From contig JAAXHH010000141.1 of assembly GCA_012270975.1 (NCBI GenBank), positions 655,089-719,088 of the forward strand: a DNA stretch of 64,000 nucleotides. Direction: 5' to 3'. Positions within the stretch are counted from its first letter, which is position 1. Each line of letters opens with the position of its first letter. Below, one piece after another: positions 8,276 to 17,002 of the stretch. The position numbers and the translations under genes are program-made. The notes beneath the pieces were generated by a model, which saw nothing but the letters and a program-made list of their open reading frames with translations, made no database searches and was not told where the DNA came from. This stretch comes from Candidatus Latescibacterota bacterium. Lineage in GTDB: Bacteria > JAAXHH01.

Positions 8276-9058
8276 ATGGAACAAGCAAACAGCGATCTGA
8301 TCACGGTGATCCTGGCCGCCGGAAAAGGCACCCGCATGCATTCCGACCTGGCGAAGGTGCTGCACCGGTTGAACGGCCGGCCCATGATTCACTACGTGCT
8401 CGACACCGCGCGGACACTTCGATCGCGGCGGATCATCGTCATCGTAGGGCACCAGGCAGACGCGGTGCGGCACGAACTGGCCGGAACTGCCGTGGAATAC
8501 GCCGTACAGGAAGAACAACAGGGTACCGGACATGCGGTCCGGCAGGCGGGACCCCTGCTGGCCGGTGAAAAGGGCATTGTCCTCGTCCTCGCCGGCGACA
8601 TGCCCCTGGTCCTTTCTTCCACCCTGGAGGCGTTGATCCGCGTACATCGCCTGGAAGGGGCCGCGGCCTCGGTACTAACCGCCCGCGTCGACGATCCCAC
8701 GGGCCTCGGGCGCATTCTTCGCGACGACGCGGGACGCATCGACCGGATCGTCGAGGAAAAGGACGCCACCAGGGAACAGCGCGCGCTGAAAGAGATCAAT
8801 ACCAGTACGTACTGTTTCGAGCCATCCCGTCTGCTCCAGGCCCTGGACCTGCTTACGCCGCAGAACAGACAAGGCGAATTCTATCTGACCGATACCATCG
8901 AGATCCTCCGCCGGCAGGGCCACCGTATTGCGGACGCGCCGGCCGCGATGCCCGAAGAAACCATCGGAGTAAATACGCCGGAACATCTGTCGGAGGCCGA
9001 ATCGTGGCTGCTGGAACGCGACCGCGACCGCGTCTCCCACGGGGCAAAAAACAGTTGA
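8276..9058 (+). CDS. GlmU-type N-acetylglucosamine-1-phosphate uridylyltransferase domain protein
   Basis: Nucleotidyltransferase with VILAAGKGTRMHSDLAKVLHRLNGRPM (signature GxGTRM...PK), LAGDMPL, and the GlmU-like NTSTYCF, GEFYLTDTIEIL and IGVNTPEHLSEAE segments. Only the N-terminal pyrophosphorylase half is present (260 aa). The left-handed beta-helix acetyltransferase half of bifunctional GlmU is absent, so acetylation must be done by another protein if this makes UDP-GlcNAc. ATG 8276 is preferred over the in-frame TTG 8252 because GGAG (8267-8270) precedes it. The start lies just past the folK stop at 8263-8265. A promoter for the next unit overlaps its stop codon. Confidence 0.85.
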   Translation: MEQANSDLITVILAAGKGTRMHSDLAKVLHRLNGRPMIHYVLDTARTLRSRRIIVIVGHQADAVRHELAGTAVEYAVQEEQQGTGHAVRQAGPLLAGEKGIVLVLAGDMPLVLSSTLEALIRVHRLEGAAASVLTARVDDPTGLGRILRDDAGRIDRIVEEKDATREQRALKEINTSTYCFEPSRLLQALDLLTPQNRQGEFYLTDTIEILRRQGHRIADAPAAMPEETIGVNTPEHLSEAESWLLERDRDRVSHGAKNS

Positions 9059-9083
9059 CATGACCCACTCCCGTAAGTATATA
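9055..9083 (+). promoter_or_regulatory. Strong sigma70-like promoter
   Basis: TTGACA (9055-9060), a 17-nt spacer, and TATATA (9078-9083). The -35 box overlaps the TGA stop of the preceding gene. It drives the 9090-9326 leader/RNA region and probably the LytR_C gene and rsfS. Confidence 0.82.
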
Positions 9084-9088
9084 TAGGG

Positions 9089-9272
9089 GTCTGGAAAGCG
9101 AGTTGAGTTCCACCTGTCGAACATGGGTTCGATTTGACAGGCAGAACTGTGTCAAGGCCGGGGTAGAAAAGGGGGATCGCATGGTGAAAGGAGTCGGTCG
9201 ATGATGAACTGTTGTTTCCCTGCCTATGTTTCCCTTCCTGGTGTTCTCCCCTAGTACGCTCTCCGGTATTCT
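9089..9272 (+). ncRNA. Candidate structured RNA or long structured leader
   Basis: About 180 nt downstream of a near-consensus promoter with no credible ORF. A hairpin forms from CCTGT-CGAAC (9113-9122) with GTTCG (9127-9131) and ACAGG (9137-9141), with a bulge between the two 3' arms. An overlapping alternative hairpin pairs TTGACA (9134-9139) with TGTCAA (9150-9155), so the two are mutually exclusive. TAGGGG near the 5' end can pair with CCCCTA at about 9249-9254. I do not recognise the family; no terminator is visible, so a leader is as likely as a free RNA. Confidence 0.35.
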
Positions 9273-9326
9273 TTGGAAAATCAAGATCTTTTGTCGCACG
9301 GACATCACGCGGACCGGAATTCGGCG

Positions 9327-9869
9327 GTGAACCGTGCGGAATCTGACATGGCGCGACAAGTCGTCCCACCCACCGAAAGCCGGCAGGACGCCGTTTCGAA
9401 CGGTAACCGGCGCGGGGGCCGGTGGCGCGTTCGATTGTTGGAAGGCGTGATCGTCCTCCTGATCGGACTGAATGCCTACCTGGTTTACTCCGTGGCGACC
9501 TCGTCCGCTTTCTCTTCGTCCGCCGGACGGTCCGCCGGAGCGGTCCCCGACCCCTCGGTCTTTCAGATCCAGGTGGAGGTCCTGAACGGATGCGGGGAAC
9601 CGGGAATCGGGCAACGGGTCATGCGTTACCTCAGAGAACAGGGATTCGATGTGGTCCATATCGACAATGCGGATCACTTCGAGTATGGCGAAACGATCGT
9701 GCTGGACCGCAGGGGAGAGAATGGACCGTCCAGGGCCGCCCGCGCCGTCGGCGGCGCGCTGGGCACGCCTAACGTATTGCTCCAGCGAAACGATGAACGC
9801 ATGGTGGACGTATCGGTGGTGATCGGCAAGGACTACGGCGAACTGCTGTTTCACGAGGAGACGGACTGA
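9327..9869 (+). CDS. LytR_C domain membrane-anchored protein
   Basis: A short basic N-terminus, one membrane segment (VIVLLIGLNAYLVYSVA), then an extracytoplasmic domain starting VEVLNGCGEPGIGQRVMRYLREQGFDV and ending DVSVVIGKDYGELL. This is the LytR_C (LytR/CpsA/Psr C-terminal) domain: V-x-V-L-N-G...G-x-a...L...G-f-x-V. Here it stands alone, without the LCP catalytic domain, a common stand-alone form. The start is uncertain: GTG 9327 is given; TTG 9273 and ATG 9348 are in frame, and no strong Shine-Dalgarno decides. rsfS begins 2 bp after its stop. Confidence 0.75.
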   Translation: MNRAESDMARQVVPPTESRQDAVSNGNRRGGRWRVRLLEGVIVLLIGLNAYLVYSVATSSAFSSSAGRSAGAVPDPSVFQIQVEVLNGCGEPGIGQRVMRYLREQGFDVVHIDNADHFEYGETIVLDRRGENGPSRAARAVGGALGTPNVLLQRNDERMVDVSVVIGKDYGELLFHEETD

Positions 9870-9871
9870 CC

Positions 9872-10303
9872 GTGGCATTGGCATCGCAGGAAATCGCGGA
9901 GCAGGCGGCCCTTTCCATGCTGGCCAAGAATGCGGCGGATGTGATGATCATCGATCTCAGGGGACTCTCCTCCATAACGGACTACTTCGTCATCGGGACG
10001 GCCGGTTCGGAACCGCAGATCAAGGCGGTCGTCGAGCAGGTGACGGCGGATCTCAAGGAGAGAGAGACGGCCCCCTGGCATACGGAGGGCAAACAAAGCT
10101 GGCGGTGGGTCCTGCTCGATTACGTGGACGTGGTGATACACGTGTTCAGGGCCGAAGTCCGCTCTTTCTACGGACTCGAACGACTCTGGGGCGACGCGCC
10201 CCGGGTCGCCGTCTCGGCCGACGCGGCAACGGGTGAAATCACACGCAGGTCCGATGCGGGCGTGGCCGGGGACAGGGTGGACGTGCTGGAACACGAGGCA
10301 TAG
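9872..10303 (+). CDS. rsfS: Ribosomal silencing factor RsfS
   Basis: Binds L14 of the large subunit and blocks subunit joining in poor growth conditions. Family pattern: KNAADVMIIDLRGLSSITDYFVIGTAGSEPQIKAVV, then WRWVLLDYVDVVIHVFRAEVRSFYGLERLWGDAP. GTG start at 9872 directly after the LytR_C gene, with GAGGAG (9857-9862) in front. LytR_C and RsfS genes are neighbours in many bacteria. Confidence 0.96.
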   Translation: MALASQEIAEQAALSMLAKNAADVMIIDLRGLSSITDYFVIGTAGSEPQIKAVVEQVTADLKERETAPWHTEGKQSWRWVLLDYVDVVIHVFRAEVRSFYGLERLWGDAPRVAVSADAATGEITRRSDAGVAGDRVDVLEHEA

Positions 10304-10306
10304 GAA

Positions 10307-11215
10307 TTGGGCATACTCGTAGTCGGTACGGTGGCGTTTGATTCGGTGAAGACGCCGGAAGGAGAAGCAAGGGACGCGATCGGAGGCTCGGCGACTTATT
10401 TTTCCGCGGCCGCCCGTTTCTACGCGCCGGTGGACGTCATCGCCGTCGTGGGGAACGACTTTCCCCTGGATTCCCTGGATTTCCTGCGGGAGAGGCAGGT
10501 CGACATTTCGGGCCTGGAGATAAAGGAAGGCAAGACCTTTCGCTGGGCGGGCGAATACGCCGCCAACATGAACGACCGGCGCACGACCGACACGCAGTTG
10601 AACGTGTTGTCCGGTTTCCGGCCCGTTCTGGCGGACCGTCATCGCGAACACGATCACGTGTTCCTGGCGAATCTCGATCCGGACGTGCAGCATGAAGTGT
10701 TGTCCCAGTCGGGCGGTCCGGGCCGCCCCGGCATCGTCGCCTGCGACACCATGGACTTCTGGATCGACGGGAAACGGGCGTCCCTGCTGTCGATGCTGAA
10801 CCGGGTGGACGTGCTGATCATAAACGACGGGGAGGCCCGTCAGCTGGTGGACGACTATAACCTCGTACGGGCGGCGGAACGCATCCTGGATCTCGGCCCG
10901 CGGGCGGTCGTCGTCAAAAAAGGCGAGCACGGCGCGACGCTCTGTACCCGGGACATCTGGTTCGCCGTTCCTTCGTACCCCGTATCGTCCGTAATCGATC
11001 CGACGGGTGCGGGGGACACGTTCGCGGGGGGCTTCATGGGTTACCTCGCCCGGTCGGGGGATACCGGCGTCGATGGCTTGAAACGCGCCATGGTGCACGG
11101 CAGCGTCATGGCTTCGTTCAACGTGGAAGATTTCAGTGTCCGGCGCCTGGCCTCCCTTACGGAGAATGAAATCTCGGACCGGCACGACCGATTTCTGGAG
11201 ATGATCACGCCTTGA
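10307..11215 (+). CDS. PfkB-family carbohydrate/nucleoside kinase
   Basis: Ribokinase-like kinase of 302 aa. The N-terminal strand ILVVGTVAFDSV, GGSATYFSAAARFY (substrate-binding GG), VVVKKGEHGATL, and the PfkB signature DPTGAGDTFAGGFMGYLA with catalytic Asp are all present. The substrate cannot be deduced from the sequence. TTG start at 10307 with GAGG (10295-10298) 8 nt upstream; it follows rsfS by 3 bp. The last 19 bp of the gene, stop codon included, are tandemly duplicated just downstream. Confidence 0.88.
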   Translation: MGILVVGTVAFDSVKTPEGEARDAIGGSATYFSAAARFYAPVDVIAVVGNDFPLDSLDFLRERQVDISGLEIKEGKTFRWAGEYAANMNDRRTTDTQLNVLSGFRPVLADRHREHDHVFLANLDPDVQHEVLSQSGGPGRPGIVACDTMDFWIDGKRASLLSMLNRVDVLIINDGEARQLVDDYNLVRAAERILDLGPRAVVVKKGEHGATLCTRDIWFAVPSYPVSSVIDPTGAGDTFAGGFMGYLARSGDTGVDGLKRAMVHGSVMASFNVEDFSVRRLASLTENEISDRHDRFLEMITP

Positions 11216-11241
11216 ACGTTCCGGAGATGATCACGCCTTGA
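11197..11241 (+). repeat. Tandem 19-bp duplication across the PfkB-like kinase stop codon
   Basis: GGAGATGATCACGCCTTGA occurs at 11197-11215, where it encodes the gene's end and stop, and again exactly at 11223-11241, a 26-bp period. The second copy lies in the intergenic gap before mtnA. Confidence 0.95.
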
Positions 11242-11272
11242 GCGGCATCGCGTCCATGGAGACAGATCTGTC

Positions 11273-12343
11273 ATGAATTTTACGACCATCCGGTGGGACC
11301 ACGACGAAAGCGCCCTGGTGCTGCTGGATCAGACGCGCCTGCCCGGCGAAGTCGTGTATGAGCACTGCCGGGATCTTCCGTCCGTGGCGGAGGCCATCCG
11401 GCGGCTGAAAGTACGGGGGGCGCCCGCCATCGGCGTCGCCGCGGCCTTTGGCGTCGTCGTCGGCGCCCGGCACAGCCGCGCGGTCGATTACGCGTCCTTC
11501 AGCCGGGAAGTCGACGACGCCGTGGACCTCCTGGCGGCGACCCGTCCGACGGCGGTCAACCTGTTCTGGGCCCTGGAGCGCATGCGCCGGGCCGTCCGGG
11601 AACACCAGGGGGCTTCCGTGGCGGATCTCAAGAACGCGCTGCTCAGCGAAGCGGAGGCGATACAGGCGGAAGACGAAACCACGTGCCGGCTGATCGGGGA
11701 GCACGGCGCCGGCCTGCTCCATTCGGGGCAGACCGTACTCACCCACTGCAATGCCGGCGCGCTCGCCACGTCCGGGACGGGTACGGCCCTCGCCGTGGTG
11801 TACCAGGCGCACAGCGAAGGAAAGCGAATCCACGTGTACGCGGATGAAACGAGGCCCGTCCTGCAGGGCGCCAGGCTGACTTCCTGGGAACTGGCCCAGG
11901 CGGGCATCGGCGTGACGCTCATCTGCGACAACATGGCCGCCCAGGTCATGAAGGAAGGCCGGATCGACTGCGTGATCGTGGGCGCGGACCGCGTGGCCGC
12001 CAACGGCGACGTCGCCAACAAGATCGGCACCTATGGCGTGGCCGTGCTGGCTGACGCGCACGACGTGCCCCTGTACGTGGCGGCGCCCTTCTCTTCCATC
12101 GACCTGTCCATCGAATCGGGCCATGAGATTCCGATCGAAGAACGCGCGGCCGCCGAAGTCAGCCAGGGGCCGGGCGGACGCACCGCACCCGAGGAGGTGG
12201 CGGTGTACAATCCCGCATTCGACGTAACCCCGGCCCGTTACGTTTCTGCGATCATCACCGAACGCGGCGTAGCCAGGCAGCCGTACGCCGAGCGCCTCGC
12301 CGCGTTGTCACACCAGGCATGGGAACCGGCCGTCACCGGATAA
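11273..12343 (+). CDS. mtnA: S-methyl-5-thioribose-1-phosphate isomerase
   Basis: Isomerises methylthioribose-1-phosphate to methylthioribulose-1-phosphate in methionine salvage. The eIF2B-like family signatures are intact: [28 protein letters not shown] (catalytic Cys), [27 protein letters not shown], and [18 protein letters not shown] (catalytic Asp). 356 aa, normal length. No other methionine-salvage gene is nearby. Its stop codon overlaps the Shine-Dalgarno of rplM. Confidence 0.96.
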   Translation: MNFTTIRWDHDESALVLLDQTRLPGEVVYEHCRDLPSVAEAIRRLKVRGAPAIGVAAAFGVVVGARHSRAVDYASFSREVDDAVDLLAATRPTAVNLFWALERMRRAVREHQGASVADLKNALLSEAEAIQAEDETTCRLIGEHGAGLLHSGQTVLTHCNAGALATSGTGTALAVVYQAHSEGKRIHVYADETRPVLQGARLTSWELAQAGIGVTLICDNMAAQVMKEGRIDCVIVGADRVAANGDVANKIGTYGVAVLADAHDVPLYVAAPFSSIDLSIESGHEIPIEERAAAEVSQGPGGRTAPEEVAVYNPAFDVTPARYVSAIITERGVARQPYAERLAALSHQAWEPAVTG

Positions 12344-12360
12344 AGGAGCGTGTACCATCT

Positions 12361-12789
12361 ATGAAGACACCCACGGTTAAAAAGGAAGACCTGCAGCGTG
12401 ACTGGCACGTCGTGGACGCCGACGGCAAGGTGCTGGGCAGGCTGGCCAGCGAAGTGGCCAAGATCCTGCGCGGCAAGCACAAGCCGATCTACTCGCCGCA
12501 CCTGGACACCGGCGACCACGTCATCGTCATCAACGCGGAAAAGGTGGTTCTGACGGGCAAGAAGCCGCAGAACAAGATCTACTACCGCCACAGCGGCTAT
12601 CCCGGCGGTCTGAAGGCGATCAGCTACGAACGCATGGCGGCCCGCCATCCCGACCGCGCGCTGCGCATGGCCATCAAGGGCATGCTGCCGCACAATGCCC
12701 TTGGCCGGCAGATTTTTCGTAAACTCCGCGTGTACGCCGGCGCGGAACACCCCCACAGCGCCCAGAAACCGGTCGCGCTGGACATATAA
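12361..12789 (+). CDS. rplM: Large-subunit ribosomal protein L13
   Basis: Recognised by [26 protein letters not shown], the [18 protein letters not shown] loop, [10 protein letters not shown] and the [20 protein letters not shown] segment. ATG 12361 starts 142 aa; the frame is open further upstream into mtnA, but the family N-terminus and AAAGGAG (12342-12348) support this start. Co-transcribed with rpsI 15 bp downstream, the universal rplM-rpsI pair. Confidence 0.97.
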   Translation: MKTPTVKKEDLQRDWHVVDADGKVLGRLASEVAKILRGKHKPIYSPHLDTGDHVIVINAEKVVLTGKKPQNKIYYRHSGYPGGLKAISYERMAARHPDRALRMAIKGMLPHNALGRQIFRKLRVYAGAEHPHSAQKPVALDI

Positions 12790-12804
12790 GGAGAGCAACG
12801 GAGC

Positions 12805-13209
12805 ATGAATTCGGATACCCATGGACACCACGCAGTGGGCAGGAGGAAGCGCGCGATCGCCAAGGTCTGGCTGCGTGCGAAGCAGGAAGGCGCGAGCCAC
12901 CAGGTCAACGACAAGCCGCTGCTCGACTACTTCGATCGGCCCGGGCTCGTCGCCGCGATCGAAGAACCCCTGGTGCTCACCGAGATGAACGACCAGGTGG
13001 TCGTTTTCGCCCGGACCTTCGGCGGCGGGAAGACCGGCCAGGCCGGGGCGTTGAGGCTCGGCATCGCGCGGGCGCTGAAGGACATGGACGAAAGCCTCCA
13101 CGCCCCGCTTCGCGAAGCGGGCATGCTGACGCGGGATTCACGCATAAAGGAACGCAAGAAGTACGGACTGGCCGGCGCACGGAAGCGGTTCCAGTTCTCG
13201 AAGCGTTAA
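12805..13209 (+). CDS. rpsI: Small-subunit ribosomal protein S9
   Basis: 134 aa with [13 protein letters not shown] at the N-terminus, [13 protein letters not shown], and the basic C-terminal tail [24 protein letters not shown] that reaches the P-site tRNA. The terminal K-R is the family hallmark. AAGGAG precedes the start. Pairs with rplM. Confidence 0.97.
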   Translation: MNSDTHGHHAVGRRKRAIAKVWLRAKQEGASHQVNDKPLLDYFDRPGLVAAIEEPLVLTEMNDQVVVFARTFGGGKTGQAGALRLGIARALKDMDESLHAPLREAGMLTRDSRIKERKKYGLAGARKRFQFSKR

Positions 13210-13261
13210 TTCACGGGACGCAGGCCTGACCGCCTGCCAGACAAGGAGATCAGAACCGCTA

Positions 13262-14002
13262 ATGGGGATTCCTACCATCCAGGATTTGCTGGGCGCAGGC
13301 GTTCACTTCGGTCATCAGACCCGGCGCTGGAACCCGAAGATGAAGCAGTTCATATTCGCTGAGCGTAACAATATATACATCATCGACCTGAAGAAGACGC
13401 TCAGCCAGATCGAAATCGCGTACAACGCCGTGCGCACGGCCGTCGAGAGAGGGCAGTCCGTCCTCTTCGTGGGTACGAAGAAGCAGGCCCGGCCCGTCAT
13501 CATCGAAATGGCGCAGCGATGCGGCATGTTCTACGTCGCGGAGCGCTGGCTCGGCGGCATGTTGACGAACTTCCAGACGATTCAGACCAGCGTCAAGCGG
13601 CTGGAAGAGCTCGAGAAAATGAAAGAACACGGCACCATGGACGCGCTCACGAAAAAGGAAGCCGCGAGCCTGGAAAAGGAACGTGAGCGCCTGCAGAAGG
13701 TCCTGGGCGGAATCCGTGACATGCGCGACCTGCCCGGCGTCATTTTCGTGGTGGACGCCCGGAAGGAACGCATCGCCGTCGCAGAGGCGAATACCCTGGA
13801 GATCCCCATCGTCAGCATCCTGGATACGAACTGCGATCCCGACCTGATCGACTATCCCATACCCGGAAACGACGACGCGCTCCGGTCCATCAGCCTCATC
13901 ACGGAAGTCGTGGCGAGCGCCGTGGAGGAAGGACTGCGCAATTCGGGGCGGGCCGTTCCGTCGGACGAAGCGCCGGTCGAGGAAGTCGAAGAGGAAGCGT
14001 AA
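13262..14002 (+). CDS. rpsB: Small-subunit ribosomal protein S2
   Basis: 246 aa. [52 protein letters not shown], and [20 protein letters not shown] are the S2 signatures; the acidic tail (EEVEEEA) is common. AAGGAG lies 13 nt upstream of ATG. First gene of an rpsB-tsf-frr series. Confidence 0.98.
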   Translation: MGIPTIQDLLGAGVHFGHQTRRWNPKMKQFIFAERNNIYIIDLKKTLSQIEIAYNAVRTAVERGQSVLFVGTKKQARPVIIEMAQRCGMFYVAERWLGGMLTNFQTIQTSVKRLEELEKMKEHGTMDALTKKEAASLEKERERLQKVLGGIRDMRDLPGVIFVVDARKERIAVAEANTLEIPIVSILDTNCDPDLIDYPIPGNDDALRSISLITEVVASAVEEGLRNSGRAVPSDEAPVEEVEEEA

Positions 14003-14071
14003 TCCGGATTCGTGGCCGGAGAAAGGCGGCCGTAGCGGATGATCGATGTCCGCTAAGAGTTTCAAGTATCC

Positions 14072-14668
14072 ATGACTATATCAGCAAGCGACGTAAAGAC
14101 CCTGAGAAGCCAGACCGGCGCCGGAATGATGGACTGCAAGCGGGCCCTTCAGGAGACTGGAGGCAGCATCGAGAAGGCGGTCACGCTCCTGCGTGAAAAA
14201 GGCATCATGGCGGCGTCCAAGAAAAGCGCCCGGGAAGCGAAAGAGGGCATCATTCATACCTATATCCATCCGGGCAGCCGTATCGCCACGATGGTCGAGA
14301 TGAATTGCGAGACCGATTTCGTCGCCCGGAACGAGTCCTTTCAGACCCTGGCGCACGATATCGCCATGCAGGTGGCGGCCACGCGTCCCCTCGCAGTGGA
14401 CCGGGACCAGATCGAGGAGGCCGTGCTGGACAAGGAACGGGAGATATACCGGAACCAGGCCCGGAACGAGGGCAAGCCCGATCACATCATCGAACGGATC
14501 GTCCAGGGCAGGATAGAGAAATTCAACCAGGAAAACTGCCTGCTGGAACAGCCGTTCATCCGGGATACCGACAAGACGGTGCGGGACCTGATCACGGAGG
14601 CGGTGGCCACGCTGGGCGAAAACATCATGGTAAGACGGTTCGTCCGGTACGAACTGGGCGGAGAATAG
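14072..14668 (+). CDS. tsf: Translation elongation factor Ts
   Basis: Guanine-nucleotide exchange factor for EF-Tu. ASDVKTLRSQTGAGMMDCKRAL forms the N-terminal UBA-like domain, followed by the TDFVARNESF motif that contacts EF-Tu. At 198 aa this is the short form with a single core subdomain, as in Thermus-type EF-Ts, not the ~280-aa E. coli form. The usual next gene pyrH is missing; frr follows. Confidence 0.96.
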   Translation: MTISASDVKTLRSQTGAGMMDCKRALQETGGSIEKAVTLLREKGIMAASKKSAREAKEGIIHTYIHPGSRIATMVEMNCETDFVARNESFQTLAHDIAMQVAATRPLAVDRDQIEEAVLDKEREIYRNQARNEGKPDHIIERIVQGRIEKFNQENCLLEQPFIRDTDKTVRDLITEAVATLGENIMVRRFVRYELGGE

Positions 14669-14728
14669 CGCGCCGAACCCCTTGCCGGTAGGATCGACAC
14701 CGGTTTTCCGTTGCCAACGAGGTGTATC

Positions 14729-15289
14729 GTGGAAGCCAAAGAGATCATCAGAGAAGCCAGTCGAAAAATGGATCAGTCCGTCGAGGTGCTTCGCATGGAG
14801 CTCGCCGGCGTACGGGCGGGCCGGGCCAATCCCGCCCTGCTGGACAACATCCAGATAGAAGCCTACGGAACCATGACCCCCATCAACCAGGTCGCCACCA
14901 TCAACACACCGGACGCGCGCACGATCTCGATCCAGCCCTGGGACAAGCAGATGATCTCCGAAATCGTCCGGGCCATCCAGACGTCCGACCTGGGACTCAT
15001 GCCGAATTCCGACGGGAACGTCATCCACCTGCCGGTCCCCCAGCTGACCGAAGAGCGCAGGCTTGAATACGTGAAAGTGATCAAGAAACTGGGCGAGGAC
15101 GGCAAGATCGGCATCCGGAACGTACGCAGGGAAATGAACGAGCGCATCAAGGCCGAAGAAAAAGCCCACCGGATGTCGGAAGACGAAAGCAAACGGCATC
15201 AGAAGACCATCCAGGATCTCACCGACCAGCATACCTCCTCCATCGACAGCGCCATATCGGTAAAAGAACAGGAAATCCTGGAAATATAG
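14729..15289 (+). CDS. frr: Ribosome recycling factor
   Basis: 186 aa, splits post-termination ribosomes with EF-G. KMDQSVEVLRMELAGVRAGRANPALLD, the ISIQPWDKQMISEIVRAI hinge, and VRNVRREMNERIKAEEK-type helix (here IRNVRREMNERIKAEEK) mark the family. GTG 14729 is preferred to the upstream TTG 14711 because GAGG (about 14719-14722) is correctly spaced and the protein N-terminus matches the family. Confidence 0.96.
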   Translation: MEAKEIIREASRKMDQSVEVLRMELAGVRAGRANPALLDNIQIEAYGTMTPINQVATINTPDARTISIQPWDKQMISEIVRAIQTSDLGLMPNSDGNVIHLPVPQLTEERRLEYVKVIKKLGEDGKIGIRNVRREMNERIKAEEKAHRMSEDESKRHQKTIQDLTDQHTSSIDSAISVKEQEILEI

Positions 15290-15342
15290 GCGGAAGCCGG
15301 CCATCCGGATCCATACCCGCCAGCGGGACATTCGGGGGTGAC

Positions 15343-16119
15343 GTGGGTCGAGACGCAGAGAAAGACCGGGCGGTCTCAGAAGGACTGGATCCGGAGCGCA
15401 TGCCCCGCCACATCGCGTTCATCATGGACGGCAACGGGCGATGGGCGAAGAAGCGGGGGCTTGCTCGGGACGAGGGGCATTCCGCGGGGGTGGAGTCCGT
15501 TCGCGAGATGATCCGGTGCGCCGGGGAGTTCGGCGTCCGAATACTCACCTTCTTCGGGTTTTCGACCGAGAATTGGAACCGGCCCCGGCGTGAAGTCGCC
15601 GCCATCATGCAGCTGATCGTCGAATCGTTGCGCGGCGCCTTCGATGAAGCCACCCGGCACGGGATCCGGGTCTCCTTCCTGGGCAGGTGGGACGAGCTGC
15701 CGGAAACCAACCGGCAGGTCATTCAGCAGATCACGGAACAGACGGCGGGCAACGACAGCCTGCTGTTGAATTTCGCCCTGAACTACGGCGGGAGACAGGA
15801 GATCGTCGAAGCCGCGCAATGTATCGCCATGGACGTCCAGGCGGGCAGGCTGAATCCCGAAGCCATCGACGAATCGCTTTTCGCGTCCTATCTGTACACG
15901 GAGAACCTGCCCGACCCCGACCTGCTGATCCGGACCAGCGGCGAGATGCGGATCAGCAACTTCCTGCTGTATCAGCTGGCTTATACCGAAATCCTGGTTT
16001 CTCAGGTGCTGTGGCCCGATTTCTCGCGAAGCCATTTCATCGGAGCCGTCAGGGACTACCAGTCGAGGGAGCGCCGTTTCGGAAGAACCGGCGAGCAGGT
16101 CTCTTCTCCCAGCACGTAA
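15343..16119 (+). CDS. uppS: Isoprenyl transferase (undecaprenyl diphosphate synthase)
   Basis: Builds the C55 lipid carrier for cell-wall synthesis from farnesyl-PP and IPP. cis-Prenyltransferase signatures: IMDGNGRWAKKRG (catalytic Asp), FFGFSTENWNRP, and LLIRTSGEMRISNFLLYQLAYTE. 258 aa. GTG start at 15343 after GGGGG. Leads the uppS-cdsA-dxr-rseP cluster typical of bacteria. Confidence 0.96.
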   Translation: MGRDAEKDRAVSEGLDPERMPRHIAFIMDGNGRWAKKRGLARDEGHSAGVESVREMIRCAGEFGVRILTFFGFSTENWNRPRREVAAIMQLIVESLRGAFDEATRHGIRVSFLGRWDELPETNRQVIQQITEQTAGNDSLLLNFALNYGGRQEIVEAAQCIAMDVQAGRLNPEAIDESLFASYLYTENLPDPDLLIRTSGEMRISNFLLYQLAYTEILVSQVLWPDFSRSHFIGAVRDYQSRERRFGRTGEQVSSPST

Positions 16120-16133
16120 CGGAGTGAATCTCC

Positions 16134-16976
16134 ATGGCGGCCTTCGCGGAGACCCGGGTTCGTATCACCGTGGGTGCGGTGGTCCTCCCGTGCATCGTGT
16201 ACCTCTGCTGGATCGGCGGAACGAGCCTCTTCGTCTTCGTCACCCTCGTCGTGCTCTTCGGCCTGCGTGAATACCACGGCATCGCCGCGGCCAAAGACAT
16301 CCGTCCCAACTGGTTCATCGGCGTACCCGCGGCCTTTCTGCTGTGTGTCGACGCCTGGCTGAACGCGGGCGGGCACGCCCCGCTGATCCTCACGGCCCTG
16401 CTGCTCCTGTCCGCCTCGGCGGAGGTGTTCAGAAAGAGCGCGGGTTCGCCCTTTCAGAACGTGGCCGCCACGGTGTTCGGCGTGGTCTATATCGGACTCC
16501 TCGGCAGCCATCTGATCCTGCTCGGCAAATGGCCGATCGACGATCCGGCCGTCGTAATGTGGGGAGAGCGGGCCATGGCGCCCGTCCTGCTCGCTTTCGC
16601 CATTCCCTGGTCCTACGACGCCTTCGCCTATTTTACGGGCAGGCTGCTGGGACGCCGCAAGCTGCTGCCCCGCATCAGCGCGGGCAAGACCGTCGAAGGC
16701 ACCGTCGGAGGGCTGATTGGAGCTGTCGCATTCATGTTCGGACTCCGCTACGCGCTGTTTCCCTTCCTGAGTCCGCTTCAATGCGTCGTCCTGGGCGCCG
16801 CGGGCGGCATCGTCGCCCAGGTCGGCGACCTCGCGGAATCCCTGGTAAAACGGGACGCGGGTGTGAAAGACTCCTCCCGCATCATCCCGGGGCACGGCGG
16901 TATCCTGGACCGGTTCGACAGCGTGTTCTTCGCCGCGCCTTTCGTATATTACTACCTGGCCTATCTGGCCGGTTGA
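16134..16976 (+). CDS. cdsA: Phosphatidate cytidylyltransferase (CDP-diacylglycerol synthase)
   Basis: Integral membrane enzyme that makes CDP-diacylglycerol from phosphatidate and CTP. 280 aa with about eight membrane segments and the CdsA signature near the C-terminus: AGKTVEGTVGG, then GDLAESLVKRDAGVKDSS and PGHGGILDRFDS. Second gene of the uppS-cdsA-dxr-rseP series, 14 bp after uppS. Confidence 0.96.
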   Translation: MAAFAETRVRITVGAVVLPCIVYLCWIGGTSLFVFVTLVVLFGLREYHGIAAAKDIRPNWFIGVPAAFLLCVDAWLNAGGHAPLILTALLLLSASAEVFRKSAGSPFQNVAATVFGVVYIGLLGSHLILLGKWPIDDPAVVMWGERAMAPVLLAFAIPWSYDAFAYFTGRLLGRRKLLPRISAGKTVEGTVGGLIGAVAFMFGLRYALFPFLSPLQCVVLGAAGGIVAQVGDLAESLVKRDAGVKDSSRIIPGHGGILDRFDSVFFAAPFVYYYLAYLAG

Positions 16977-17002
16977 GCACCAGACAGGAGCGTCCCGAGA
17001 CC

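Noticed and set aside
16343-17002. N-terminal extension of dxr into cdsA
   Set aside because: The extension is the out-of-frame shadow of cdsA; the real family N-terminus starts at 17003.
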